DNA from: CAVQBC01 sp963710665
GTDB taxonomy: Bacteria; Actinomycetota; Thermoleophilia; Solirubrobacterales; Solirubrobacteraceae
DNA length: 64,000 bases
Assembly (NCBI GenBank): GCA_963710665.1
Contig: CAVQBC010000003.1
Location: 1,486,800-1,550,799 of the forward strand
Reading direction: 5' to 3'
Positions within the stretch are counted from its first letter, which is position 1. Each line of letters starts with the position of its first letter. This document shows, one piece after another, positions 1-8,106 of the stretch. Both the position numbers and the translations under genes were made by a program. The notes beneath the pieces were generated by a model that worked only from the letters and a program-made list of their open reading frames with translations, made no database searches and was not told the DNA's origin.

Positions 1-808
1 CCTCGCGGACGAGCGCGCGGAACACGCGCAGGTCGCCCGCGACCGCGCCGGTGTGCGCCGCGGCCGCCGCCCCGCCCGCGGCCGACGCGCCCGCCTTGAG
101 GACGGCGACGCGGACGCCCGCCTCGGCGCAGCGCGCGAGCGCCTCGCACAGCCGCGCGCCGTCGCCGTCGGCCTCGGCGAACAGGGCGATCGAGCGGACC
201 CCCGCCTCGGCCGCGAGCGCCTCGAGCCAGCCGGCGGTGTCCACCACCGCCTCGTTGCCCGAGGAGATCACGGTGTGCAGCGCCGGGCCGCGCCGCAGCG
301 CGAGCGCGTTGACGGCGAGGTTGCCGCTCTGGGACACGAGCGCCACGTCGCCGCCGGCGCGCGGCACCAGCGCGTCGCCCCACAGCGCGGCGCGCTCGTG
401 CAGCTGCACGATGCCGTCGCAGTTCGGGCCGCACACCGGCAGCCCGTGGCGCCGCGCGGCCGCCCGCAGCGCCTCCTGCAGCGCGCCGCCGCCGCGGGCC
501 TCGCCGAAGCCCGCCGCGTACACGACCGCCCCGCCGCAGCCGGCCGCGCCCGCGGCCTCGACGGCGTCCGGGACCGCGGCCGCCGGGAGCGCGACGACGA
601 CCGCGTCGGCGGGCTCGGGGAGATCGGCGAGCGACGGCACGCAGGGCACGCCGAGCACCGCCTCGTGGCGCGGGTTGACCCCGTAGACGCGCCCGGGGTA
701 GCCGAGCGTCGCGAGGTTGGCGAGCGTCTGGTACGCGTAGGTCTCCTCGCGCGGGCTCGCGCCCACGACCGCGATGCTCGCGGGGTGGAGCAGGCGGGTG
801 AGGTCCAT
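1..808 (-). CDS. CoA-binding / ADP-forming acyl-CoA synthetase, N-terminal part (runs off the window)
   Basis: About 269 residues are visible; the gene continues past the left edge. The N-terminus has the Rossmann CoA-binding fold of ADP-forming acyl-CoA (acetyl-CoA type) synthetases: SIAVVGASP near residue 10, then later LVSQSGN and GPNC motifs around the phosphohistidine-type CoA ligase domain. Family members make acyl-CoA from acid, CoA and ATP, yielding ADP. The ATG directly follows the TAG of the upstream acyl-CoA dehydrogenase with no gap, so the two are translationally coupled in one leftward operon. In this context it may activate the carboxylate left after amine removal (inference). 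The ATP-grasp half cannot be checked here. Confidence 0.8.
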   Translation of the reverse strand, partial: MDLTRLLHPASIAVVGASPREETYAYQTLANLATLGYPGRVYGVNPRHEAVLGVPCVPSLADLPEPADAVVVALPAAAVPDAVEAAGAAGCGGAVVYAAGFGEARGGGALQEALRAAARRHGLPVCGPNCDGIVQLHERAALWGDALVPRAGGDVALVSQSGNLAVNALALRRGPALHTVISSGNEAVVDTAGWLEALAAEAGVRSIALFAEADGDGARLCEALARCAEAGVRVAVLKAGASAAGGAAAAAHTGAVAGDLRVFRALVRE

Positions 809-1984
809 CTAGTGGAGTATCCGCTCGACGCCGCGGCGCTCGAGCCCCCGGGCCACGATCAGCCGCTGGATCTCCGACGTGCCCTCCCAGATGCGGTCGA
901 CCCGCAGCTCGCGCAGGAAGCGCTCGGCGACGTTGGTGCGCAGGTAGCCGCGCCCGCCGAAGGCCTGCACGGCGCGGTCGGCGCAGCGGTAGGCGGCCTC
1001 GGAGACGAACAGCTTCGCCATCGATGCCTTGGCGTGGACGACCTTGGGGTCCGCCTCCGCGTCGGCGAGGCGCGCGACGTCGAGCCCCAGCAGGCGCCCG
1101 GCGGCCGCGTCGGCCGCCGAGTCGGCGAGCGGGAAGGCGACGCCCTGGTGGTCCCACAGCCGGCGGCCCCCCTGCTCGCGCGTGGTCGCCCACGCGACCG
1201 TCTCGTCCAGCAGCCGCCACATCGAGCCCACGCCGCGCGCGGCGATCCCGAGCCGCTCCTCGGTGAACCATGCGCGCTGGAGGTCGTCGCCGCCGCCGAT
1301 GCCCCCGATCACGGCGTCCTCGCCCACCTCGACGTCGAAGCGGACGGTCGGATGGCCGTGCGGGTAGGTGTGGGTGAAGGGCGGGTCGTCGACGATCTCG
1401 ATGCCGCCGAGCGCGCGGTCGACGAGGAACAGCGTCGGCAGCCGCTCGCCGTCCTCGATCACGTTGGCCATCACGATGTAGACCCCGGCGACGTCGCCCG
1501 AGGTCACGAACCACTTCTCGCCGGTGATGCGGTAGCCGCCGGCGGTGCGCACGGCCGCGGTCGCGATGCCCGACGGGTCGGAGCCCGCGTGCTCCTCGGT
1601 GACCGCGTAGGCGTCCTGCAGCTCGCCCCGCAGGGCGGGCTTGAGGTAGCGCTCGATCTGCTCCGGGCTGCCGCTCGCGAGCACGTTGTAGGCGTTCGGC
1701 ATGTGCCACGAGAGCGCGTTGGTAGAGCGCCCCATCTGCTCCTCGACGAGGAACCACTCGGCCGTGCTCCAGCCCTGGCCGCCGTGCTCGGGCGCGTGCA
1801 GCCCGCCCACCAGGCCGGCGGCCAGCGCCGCCTCGCGGATCCGCGTGCGCAGCTCCTCGCCGATGTGCCCGCCGCTGCGCTCGGCCAGCTCCTCGTGGGG
1901 GATCAGCTCCTCGTCGACGAAGCGCCGCGCGCGCTCGCGCAGCTCGAGCTCGGCCGGGGTGAGCTCGGGGGCGGTGCTCGTCAT
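809..1984 (-). CDS. Acyl-CoA dehydrogenase
   Basis: 391 aa, the normal length of the family. It is a FAD flavoenzyme introducing an alpha-beta double bond into acyl-CoA and passing electrons to ETF. Visible motifs are EEHAGSDPSG in the middle domain (equivalent of TEPxAGSD) and IWEGTSEIQR near residue 370, which carries the catalytic-base glutamate of the MCAD type. Reading frame is open far upstream, but the ATG at 1984 overlaps the TGA of the preceding small gene (ATGA), which fixes the start. It is second in a three-gene leftward operon whose promoter region holds a CTGA-N8-TCAG operator, so it is probably co-regulated with the Rieske operon. Natural substrate unknown. Confidence 0.9.
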   Translation of the reverse strand: MTSTAPELTPAELELRERARRFVDEELIPHEELAERSGGHIGEELRTRIREAALAAGLVGGLHAPEHGGQGWSTAEWFLVEEQMGRSTNALSWHMPNAYNVLASGSPEQIERYLKPALRGELQDAYAVTEEHAGSDPSGIATAAVRTAGGYRITGEKWFVTSGDVAGVYIVMANVIEDGERLPTLFLVDRALGGIEIVDDPPFTHTYPHGHPTVRFDVEVGEDAVIGGIGGGDDLQRAWFTEERLGIAARGVGSMWRLLDETVAWATTREQGGRRLWDHQGVAFPLADSAADAAAGRLLGLDVARLADAEADPKVVHAKASMAKLFVSEAAYRCADRAVQAFGGRGYLRTNVAERFLRELRVDRIWEGTSEIQRLIVARGLERRGVERILH

Positions 1985-2379
1985 GGCTCCTCGCTCTCGG
2001 GCGGGGTGTCGAGCCGCTCGAGCCGCTCGCGCTCGGCCGCGGTGCGCTCCGCGGCGCGGCCCGGCAGCCCCAGCAGCAGGGCGTGGTGGTTGCGCACGAC
2101 GTCGAGCACGATCTCGCGCGCGCCGGCGACGGCGGGGTCGGCGGGCGCCCGCGGCGTGCGCGCGAGCAGGTCGACCGCCTCGCTCAGGTAGGCCAGCCAG
2201 CGCCGCTCGGTGCCGCGCACGACGAGCCGCTCGAGCAGCGCGCGCTCGCGCGCGACGGCGGCCGGATCCGGCGGGCCGCCGGCGCGCAGCGTGGCGACCG
2301 CGGCGGGCAGCTCGCGCTCGGGCTCGGGCGTGACCGAGCGCCACGCGCTGCGGGCGGGGAGGCGGACCATTGCAGCCAT
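1981..2379 (-). CDS. Small hypothetical protein, first gene of the acyl-CoA dehydrogenase operon
   Basis: 132 aa, soluble, rich in Arg, Glu and Ala, with a probable helical core (AVDLLARTP... REIVLDVVRNHH). I do not recognise a family. Its TGA overlaps the ATG of the acyl-CoA dehydrogenase, which is strong evidence that it is a real, co-translated gene. Start could be the ATG at 2379 or the one at 2370. The leader is short, about 8-25 nt from the operator-proximal promoter region. It may be a small accessory subunit or regulator of the dehydrogenase, but nothing in the sequence shows this. Confidence 0.65.
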   Translation of the reverse strand: MAAMVRLPARSAWRSVTPEPERELPAAVATLRAGGPPDPAAVARERALLERLVVRGTERRWLAYLSEAVDLLARTPRAPADPAVAGAREIVLDVVRNHHALLLGLPGRAAERTAAERERLERLDTPPESEEP

Positions 2380-2387
2380 GACCCGTG

Positions 2388-2419
2388 GGACGGTATCATG
2401 CGACTGACTACAAAGTCAG
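2388..2419. promoter_or_regulatory. Operator/promoter site 1 (CTGA-N8-TCAG) between divergent operons
   Basis: The core CTGACTACAAAGTCAG at 2404-2419 is a dyad (CTGAC-N6-GTCAG). Together with the preceding TATCATGCG it matches 27 of 32 positions of the site at 7318-7349. It lies between the leftward dehydrogenase operon (start 2379) and the rightward Rieske operon (start 2477). ATGATA on the minus strand (2394-2399) is a candidate -10 for the leftward operon; I see no convincing -35. Most likely a TetR-family operator. Confidence 0.7.
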
Positions 2420-2476
2420 CCCGCGCTGCCCGGTGCTCCCGCGGCGGCCGGAGACGGCCACAGTGGGGGTGAGGCG

Positions 2477-3595
2477 ATGGAGACCGGCACGATCCAGAAG
2501 ACCCGTCCCGCGCGGGGGTCGGCGCTGACGCCGTCCCTCTACCTGGACCCGGCGGTGCTCGAGCGCGAGCAGGAGCGCATCTTCGAGCGCACCTGGCAGT
2601 TCGCCGGGCACGTCTCGCAGCTGCCCCGGCCCGGCAGCTACCTGACCACGCAGGCCGGCGACCAGCCGGTGCTCGTGGTGCGCGACGACGACGAGAACCT
2701 GCGCGCGTTCCGCAACGTCTGCCGCCACCGCGGCTCGCGCCTGCTCTCGGGCAGCGGCACCTGCAAGCGGGCGATCCGCTGCCGCTACCACGGCTGGACC
2801 TATCGCCTCGACGGCCGCCTCATCGGCATGCCCGAGGCGCGCTCCTTCGGCAAGGTCGACAAGGCAGAGCTCGGGCTGTTCCCGGCCCGCTGCGAAGTCC
2901 TCAGCGGGCTCGTGTTCGTGAACCTCGACATCCACGCGACGCCGCTCGCCGAGCTGGTCGGCGACCTGCCGCAGCGCCTCGCGCCCTACGCCATCGAGCG
3001 CCTGGAGCCGTTCGCGCCGACCGTCAGCTCACAGTCGGTCAACTGGAAGATCGTGGCCGACAACTACCTCGAGGGCTACCACGTGCCGATCGCGCACCCG
3101 GGCCTCATGCGGCTGCTCGACTACCAGAACTACACGGTCGAGGTCCACGACCACTACATCTGGTTCGACGCCCCGCTGCGCGACAAGCCGTCCGGCAACC
3201 GCCTCGAGCGCGCCTACCAGCGGCTCGTGACCCCGATGCACGGCCTCGGCGAGGCGGACCGGCGCGTGTGGCGCTACATCTACATCTGGCCCAACACGAC
3301 GATCGACCTCTACCCCGACCAGGTCCTCGCCTGGAAGATCTCGCCCGACGGACACCGCGCCACGCGCGACGTCGCCGACGCCTACCGGCCGCCGGACTCC
3401 AAGCCGCGCTCACGCGCCGTGCAGAAGCTCAACGAGAAGGTCAACGCGCTCGTCACGCACGAGGACGTCGACCTCGTGCAGAACGTGCAGGCGGGTCTCG
3501 CCACGCGGGGCTACGAGTGCGGACCGCTGTCGGCCCGCGAGGCCGCGGTCGCGTGGTTCGCCGACCACGTGCGCGACGCGCTGGGCGAGGCGTGA
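2477..3595 (+). CDS. Rieske non-heme iron oxygenase, alpha subunit (CntA/GbcA-like quaternary-amine monooxygenase)
   Basis: 372 aa, close to the length of carnitine oxygenase CntA. The Rieske [2Fe-2S] ligands are C82-x-H84 and C102-x2-H105. The mononuclear iron site has H202 and H207 within NYLEGYHVPIAH, and the bridging residue just before it is Glu199 rather than the Asp of ring-hydroxylating dioxygenases. That replacement is typical of the CntA/GbcA/Stc2 group that oxidatively removes or demethylates quaternary amines. RBS GGGGGTGAGG precedes the ATG. It is followed without a gap by a FAD oxidoreductase. No dedicated reductase gene is visible beside it, so electrons must come from elsewhere. 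Substrate (betaine, carnitine, stachydrine type) is inferred from family and neighbours. Confidence 0.9.
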   Translation: METGTIQKTRPARGSALTPSLYLDPAVLEREQERIFERTWQFAGHVSQLPRPGSYLTTQAGDQPVLVVRDDDENLRAFRNVCRHRGSRLLSGSGTCKRAIRCRYHGWTYRLDGRLIGMPEARSFGKVDKAELGLFPARCEVLSGLVFVNLDIHATPLAELVGDLPQRLAPYAIERLEPFAPTVSSQSVNWKIVADNYLEGYHVPIAHPGLMRLLDYQNYTVEVHDHYIWFDAPLRDKPSGNRLERAYQRLVTPMHGLGEADRRVWRYIYIWPNTTIDLYPDQVLAWKISPDGHRATRDVADAYRPPDSKPRSRAVQKLNEKVNALVTHEDVDLVQNVQAGLATRGYECGPLSAREAAVAWFADHVRDALGEA

Positions 3596-5226
3596 GCGCC
3601 CGCGTCGCCGACTTCGACGCCATCGTCGTCGGCGGCGGACACAACGGGCTGACGGCCGCCGCGTACCTCGCCCGCGCGGGCCGGCGCGTGTGCGTGCTCG
3701 AGCGCCGCGAGGTCCTCGGCGGCGCCTGCGTCACCGAGGAGCTGTGGCCGGGCTACCGCGTGTCGCGCTGCTCCTACGTGGTCAGCCTGCTGCACCCCGG
3801 CGTCGTCTCCGACCTCGAGCTCGCCCGCCACGGCTACCGCGTCCGCGTGTGCGACCCGAGCTGGGCGACGATCACGCCCGACGGGCAGCCGGTTGCGCTG
3901 CGCTACGGCGAGCCGGAGCGCACGCGCGCGGAGCTGGCCGCGATCTCGCGCCGCGACGCCGACGCCTACCCGGAGTACGAGGCGCTGCTCGAGCGCGTGG
4001 CGCGCGTCGTGCGCCCGCTGCTCACCATGGCCCCGCCGCCCGGCGACCCCGCCCGCGCGCTGGCGCTCGCCGCGAGGACGCTCGGCCTGCGCCGCGCCGA
4101 CCTCGCCGACGCCTACCGCGTGATGACCACCTCGGTCGCCGACCTGCTCGACGACTTCTTCGAGTCCGACGCGCTGAAGGGCTCGCTGGCCTCGACCGGC
4201 GTCGTCGGCGTGTGGGCCGGCCCGTGCACGCCGGGCACCGCGTACAACCTGCTGCACCACTCGGTCGGCGAGATCGACGGCGTCCCCGGCGCCTGGGGGC
4301 AGGTGGTGGGCGGGATGGGCGCGATCTCCGAGGCGCTGGCCGCCTCGGCGCGGGCGGCGGGGGCGGTCGTGCGCACCGACGCCGAGGTCGCGAGCGTCGA
4401 CGTCGAGGGCGGGCGGGTGCACGGCGTCACGCTCGCCGGCGGGCAGCGGCTGCGCGCTCCCGTGGTGGCCTCGGGCGTGCACCCGCGCACGCTCGTGCTC
4501 GACCTCGTCGGGCGCGCCGCCTGGCCCGCCGGCGTCGTCGCGGCGATCGAGCGCTACCGCAGCCGCGGCGGCGCGGTGAAGATCAACCTCGTGGTGTCCG
4601 AGCTCCCGCGCTTCGAGGCCTTCGCGGCCGCCGACCACCCCGCGATCTACGCGGGCGAGTTCGGCTTCTGCCGCTCGGTCGAGGCGCTGGAGCGGGCGTG
4701 GGACCAGGCCAAGCACGGCGAGCCGGCCGACGAGCCCTACCTCGACGTGCTGTGCCCCTCGGTGCACGACCCCACGCTGGTCGACGACGGCCTCCCCGGC
4801 CACGTCGTCACGCTCTACACGCAGTTCGGCCCGCCCGCCGAGGAGGGCTGGCCGGACGGCGCGCGCGAGGCCTACGCCGACCGCTGCCTGGAGATCCTGC
4901 GGCGGTATGCGCCGAACATGACGCCCGACGTCGTGCTGCACCGCGAGATCCTGGCGCCGCCGGACCTCGAGCGGATCTTCGGCCTGGTGGGCGGCAACAT
5001 CTTCCACGGCGAGCAGGGCCTCGACCAGATGGCCTTCATGCGGCCCGCGCCCGCGCTGAGCCGCTACGCGACGCCGATCGCCGGGCTCTACCTGTGCGGC
5101 TCGGGCTCGCACCCCGGCGGCGGGGTCACCGGCCTGCCGGGGCGCAACGCGGCGCGGCGCATCCTCGCGGACGCGCCGCTCACCGAGCGGCTGCGGCGGC
5201 GGGCGACGTCGGCGCGGCGGGGCTGA
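3592..5226 (+). CDS. FAD-dependent oxidoreductase, phytoene-dehydrogenase-like (COG1233/PYROXD2 type)
   Basis: 544 aa from a GTG whose TG is shared with the TGA of the Rieske gene (GTGA). The N-terminal dinucleotide fold VVGGGHNGL lies near residues 12-20. The C-terminal FAD motif is GLYLCGSGSHPGGGV. Members oxidise C-C or C-N bonds; many are uncharacterised. Tight coupling with the Rieske oxygenase suggests it acts on the same amine or its product (inference). It is not a carotenoid gene by context: no crtB/crtE is nearby. Its 3' end overlaps the convergent TMADH-like gene by 47 nt. Confidence 0.85.
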   Translation: MSARVADFDAIVVGGGHNGLTAAAYLARAGRRVCVLERREVLGGACVTEELWPGYRVSRCSYVVSLLHPGVVSDLELARHGYRVRVCDPSWATITPDGQPVALRYGEPERTRAELAAISRRDADAYPEYEALLERVARVVRPLLTMAPPPGDPARALALAARTLGLRRADLADAYRVMTTSVADLLDDFFESDALKGSLASTGVVGVWAGPCTPGTAYNLLHHSVGEIDGVPGAWGQVVGGMGAISEALAASARAAGAVVRTDAEVASVDVEGGRVHGVTLAGGQRLRAPVVASGVHPRTLVLDLVGRAAWPAGVVAAIERYRSRGGAVKINLVVSELPRFEAFAAADHPAIYAGEFGFCRSVEALERAWDQAKHGEPADEPYLDVLCPSVHDPTLVDDGLPGHVVTLYTQFGPPAEEGWPDGAREAYADRCLEILRRYAPNMTPDVVLHREILAPPDLERIFGLVGGNIFHGEQGLDQMAFMRPAPALSRYATPIAGLYLCGSGSHPGGGVTGLPGRNAARRILADAPLTERLRRRATSARRG

Positions 5227-7306
5227 CGGCGCCGGCCACGAGGCGCTCGCGCCGGTAGGGCAGCGGGACGCTCGGGTCCTCGCTGTCGATCTCGCGCGCC
5301 AGCCGGTGGCCGTCGAAGATCGCCTCCGAGGTCAGCCGCGGCGCCACGCAGTCGCCGATGCGATACAGCGCCTCGACCCCCTCGGCCGCCAGCGCGCCGG
5401 GGTCGGCGCGCAGCTCGTGGTAGAGCGCGTCGTCGGAGCGCCGGTGGTCGACGAGCACGACGGCGTCGGCCGCCAGCTCGAGCGGCTCGCCGAACTCGCC
5501 CTCGGCCGCGAGGCGGCCGGGCTCGATCCCGGTCAGCGTGACGTCGCGGCGCAGCGCCACCCCGGCGTCGTGGAGGCGCCGGCGCAGCAGCGGGCCCTCG
5601 AGCGTGAGGTCGCACACCGGCGCCACCTGCGCCAGGCACGTGACGAGCTCGACGCGATGGCCCTCGCCGGCCAGCAGCTCGGCGAGCCCGGCGGCGACCG
5701 TGTAGCCCTCCGCGTCGTAGACGACGACGCGCTCGCCCGGAGGGCGCTTGCCCTCGAGCATGATCTGCTCGGGGGTGAGGACGTGGTCGAGCGCTGGGTC
5801 CGCGCCCGGCACCGCCGCGTGGCCCGCGCCGGTGAGCCCGTCGCCCGCCCACCGCGCGCCGGTGGCGACGACCACGATCTCCGCGCCGTACTCGCGCACC
5901 GCGGCCGCGTCGAGCGACGCGCCGGTGATCAGCTCGACGTTGCGCAGCCGCTGGAGCTGGATGACGCGCCAGTCGATCACGCGGTGCCACTCGCCGAGCC
6001 CCGGGAGCCGCGAGAGCCAGCGCATGTGCCCGCCCGGCTCGGGCGCGGCGTCGAGCAGGTGCACGCGCGACATCCCGCGCTTGCCGAGGACGATCGCGCA
6101 CTCCATCCCCGCCGGCCCCGCGCCGACCACGAGCACGTCGCGGTCGGCGTTGGCGGCGCGCGTGAAGCGCTCCGGGTGCCAGCCGCGGCGGTGCTCCTCG
6201 CCCGCGGTCGCGTTCTGGGTGCAGCCGATGTGCCCGCCGGTCTCGGACTTCATCACGCACACGTTGCAGCCGATGCACTCGCGCACCTCGCCCGCGCGGC
6301 CGGCCTCGACCTTGGCGGGCAGGAAGGGGTCGGCGATCGACGGCCGGGCGGCGCCGATCAGGTCCCAGGCGCCGGTGCGCAGGATCTCCGCCATGCGGTC
6401 CGGGTTCGTGAGCCGGCCGACGCCGACGATCGGCTTGGCGGTCGACTCGCGCACGTGCGAGGTCCACTCGAGCTGGTAGCCCTCGGGATAGAAGCGCGAG
6501 GCGCCGGAGTCCTTCGACCACTCGGCGATCGACCCGACGTTGACGTCCCACAGGTCGACCAGGTGGTCGGCGAGCGCGACGAAGCCGAGGCCCTCGGCGA
6601 GCTCGACCCCCGCCGGGCCGAGCGCCTCCACCGCGAGCCGCACGGCGATGGCGCAGTCGTCGCCGACCGCCTCGCGCACGCGCTCGAGCGTCTCGAGCCA
6701 GAAGCGGGCGCGGTTCTCCAGCTTGCCGCCGTAGGAGTCGGTGCGGTGGTTGTAGAAGGGCGAGAGGAACTGCAGCGGCAGGTAGGCGTGGCCGCCGTAG
6801 ACGTAGACGATGTCGAAGCCGGCGTCGCGCGCGCGCCGGGCGGCGAGCACCCAGTCGTCCTGCACGCGGCGGATGTCGGAGCGCTCCATCGCCTTGGCGA
6901 CGAAGAACGGGTCCACGTCGGAGGGCAGCTGGGAGGGCGCGATCCCCGGCCAGCGCGACTCGTAGCGCGTCGCGTGCCCGCCCGTGTGCGTGAGCTCGAT
7001 GCCGGCGAGCGCGTCGTGCGCGTGGGCCTGCTCGCACATCACCGCGAGATTCGCGGCGTCGTCCTCGTCCCAGAGGCGCGCCGAGACGTACGGGCTCTCG
7101 TCGGAGTCCGGGCTCACGGGCGCGTACTCGGTGCACACCGCGCCCCAGCCGCCCTCGGCCTTCATCGCCCGGTGCGCAGCCTGGGCGAACGGCTTGGTCG
7201 AACCCAGCCCGGTGCAGTGGGGAACCTGGTAGAAGCGGTTGCGCATCGTCTTGGGGCCGATGCGCAGCGGCTCGAAGAGGATGTCGTGGCGTGGATCGCG
7301 AGCCAT
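5180..7306 (-). CDS. Trimethylamine-dehydrogenase-like iron-sulfur flavoprotein (amine N-demethylase)
   Basis: 708 aa; TMADH has about 730. Very strong resemblance to Methylophilus TMADH from the first residues (ARDPRHDILFEP). It keeps Cys31, the position of the covalent 6-S-cysteinyl FMN, the Tyr170/His173/Asp266 catalytic triad equivalents, Tyr61, Ser75, Trp263, the [4Fe-4S] cysteines C344, C347, C350 and C362, and the C-terminal dinucleotide-binding domains. It lacks two substrate-bowl tryptophans: Trp105 of TMADH is Thr106 and Trp355 is Ser354. The chemistry (oxidative N-demethylation releasing formaldehyde) is therefore likely kept while the substrate differs, as in dimethylglycine or N-methylproline demethylases. 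Divergent from a TetR gene with an operator between them. Confidence 0.9.
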   Translation of the reverse strand: MARDPRHDILFEPLRIGPKTMRNRFYQVPHCTGLGSTKPFAQAAHRAMKAEGGWGAVCTEYAPVSPDSDESPYVSARLWDEDDAANLAVMCEQAHAHDALAGIELTHTGGHATRYESRWPGIAPSQLPSDVDPFFVAKAMERSDIRRVQDDWVLAARRARDAGFDIVYVYGGHAYLPLQFLSPFYNHRTDSYGGKLENRARFWLETLERVREAVGDDCAIAVRLAVEALGPAGVELAEGLGFVALADHLVDLWDVNVGSIAEWSKDSGASRFYPEGYQLEWTSHVRESTAKPIVGVGRLTNPDRMAEILRTGAWDLIGAARPSIADPFLPAKVEAGRAGEVRECIGCNVCVMKSETGGHIGCTQNATAGEEHRRGWHPERFTRAANADRDVLVVGAGPAGMECAIVLGKRGMSRVHLLDAAPEPGGHMRWLSRLPGLGEWHRVIDWRVIQLQRLRNVELITGASLDAAAVREYGAEIVVVATGARWAGDGLTGAGHAAVPGADPALDHVLTPEQIMLEGKRPPGERVVVYDAEGYTVAAGLAELLAGEGHRVELVTCLAQVAPVCDLTLEGPLLRRRLHDAGVALRRDVTLTGIEPGRLAAEGEFGEPLELAADAVVLVDHRRSDDALYHELRADPGALAAEGVEALYRIGDCVAPRLTSEAIFDGHRLAREIDSEDPSVPLPYRRERLVAGAVSPAAPTSPAAAAAR

Positions 7307-7317
7307 GCGACGCCGGC

Positions 7318-7349
7318 GGACGATATCATGCGGCTGATCACAAGGTCAG
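7318..7349. promoter_or_regulatory. Operator/promoter site 2 (CTGA-N8-TCAG) between TMADH-like and TetR genes
   Basis: The core CTGATCACAAGGTCAG lies at 7334-7349, with the same TATCATGCG flank as site 1. The dyad centre is 35 nt from the leftward start at 7306; at site 1 the distance to the leftward start is 32 nt. The conserved spacing argues for a true operator. It overlaps the likely start codon region of the adjacent TetR gene, as expected for autorepression. Confidence 0.7.
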
Positions 7350-8038
7350 GAGTAGCCACGAGCCAGCAACCCGACCACGCCGACCCGCCGCCCGCCCGCG
7401 CGAGCGCGGAGTCCGCGCGCGAGCGCATCCTCGACGCGGCGTGCGCCCGCATCGCGTCCGACGGCATCGACGACGTGCGCATCGCGCGCATCGCGCAGGA
7501 CGCGGGCGTCTCGCCGGCGCTCGTCCACTACCACTTCGACACGCGCGAGCGCCTGCTCGCCGAGGCCCTCGAGCACTCGTTCGAGCGCGCGGGGGACTCG
7601 CGCATCGGCGGGGCACCCGGGACCACTCCCACCCACCCGCCCGGCGACCTCCCGGCCGCCGAGCGCCTGGCGGCGATGGTCGACCAGTGCCTCCCGTCGC
7701 CCGGCCCGCTCGAGCAGGACTGGGTGCTGTGGGTCGAGCTGTGGCTGCGCGCGGTCCGCCATCCGGAGCTGCGCCCGGTGGCCGAGGACCTCTACGCGCG
7801 CATGCACGACTGGTTCGTGGACGTCATCGCCGAGGGGGTGCGCACCGGCGAGTTCGCCCGCTGCGACCCGGACGAGGTGGCCGACCGCGCGCTGGCGCTG
7901 ATCGACGGGTTCGGCGTGCGCGCGCTGCTGCGCGACTCGGCGATCCCGCTGGAGCGGGCGCGCGCGGCGGTCGAGTCCGGGCTCGCCGCCGACCTCGGGC
8001 TGGGCGAGCGGCTCATACCCCGCCGCCGCGCCACTTGA
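7328..8038 (+). CDS. TetR/AcrR family regulator, BetI-like
   Basis: About 236 aa if translated from the ATG at 7328. The N-terminal helix-turn-helix (RIARIAQDAGVSPALVHYHF) spans roughly residues 55-75. The C-terminal ligand domain carries the WVLWVELWLRA signature seen in BetI-type regulators of choline/betaine genes. The start is uncertain: the ATG lies at the edge of operator site 2, no ATG or GTG occurs shortly downstream in frame, and the mRNA may be nearly leaderless. It is divergent from the TMADH-like gene and is the best candidate repressor of sites 1 and 2, with an amine or its metabolite as inducer (inference). Confidence 0.85.
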   Translation: MRLITRSGVATSQQPDHADPPPARASAESARERILDAACARIASDGIDDVRIARIAQDAGVSPALVHYHFDTRERLLAEALEHSFERAGDSRIGGAPGTTPTHPPGDLPAAERLAAMVDQCLPSPGPLEQDWVLWVELWLRAVRHPELRPVAEDLYARMHDWFVDVIAEGVRTGEFARCDPDEVADRALALIDGFGVRALLRDSAIPLERARAAVESGLAADLGLGERLIPRRRAT

Positions 8039-8066
8039 CTTCGCTCGCCGGCCTCCACTACGTTTC

Positions 8067-8082
8067 CTGACCAGCCGTTCAG
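8067..8082 (+). promoter_or_regulatory. Operator site 3 (CTGA-N8-TCAG) upstream of the TetR-transporter operon
   Basis: CTGACCAGCCGTTCAG, extended to a CCTGA-N8-TCAGG dyad, lies 25 nt before the GTG of the second TetR gene. It has the same 16-bp architecture as sites 1 and 2 but a different spacer, so it may be read by the second regulator, the first, or both. Confidence 0.55.
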
Positions 8083-8106
8083 GTTTCCTGGAGGAGGGGA
8101 TCGCCG

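Noticed and set aside
53..2191. A 712-residue open frame on the plus strand opposite the CoA ligase and dehydrogenase genes
   Set aside because: Very Arg/Ala/Gly rich with no recognisable motif. It is the mirror of well-supported minus-strand genes in high-G+C DNA.
3592..5226. Carotenoid desaturase (crtI)
   Set aside because: The FAD motifs fit the broad COG1233 group, but no other carotenoid gene is near and it is coupled to a Rieske amine oxygenase.
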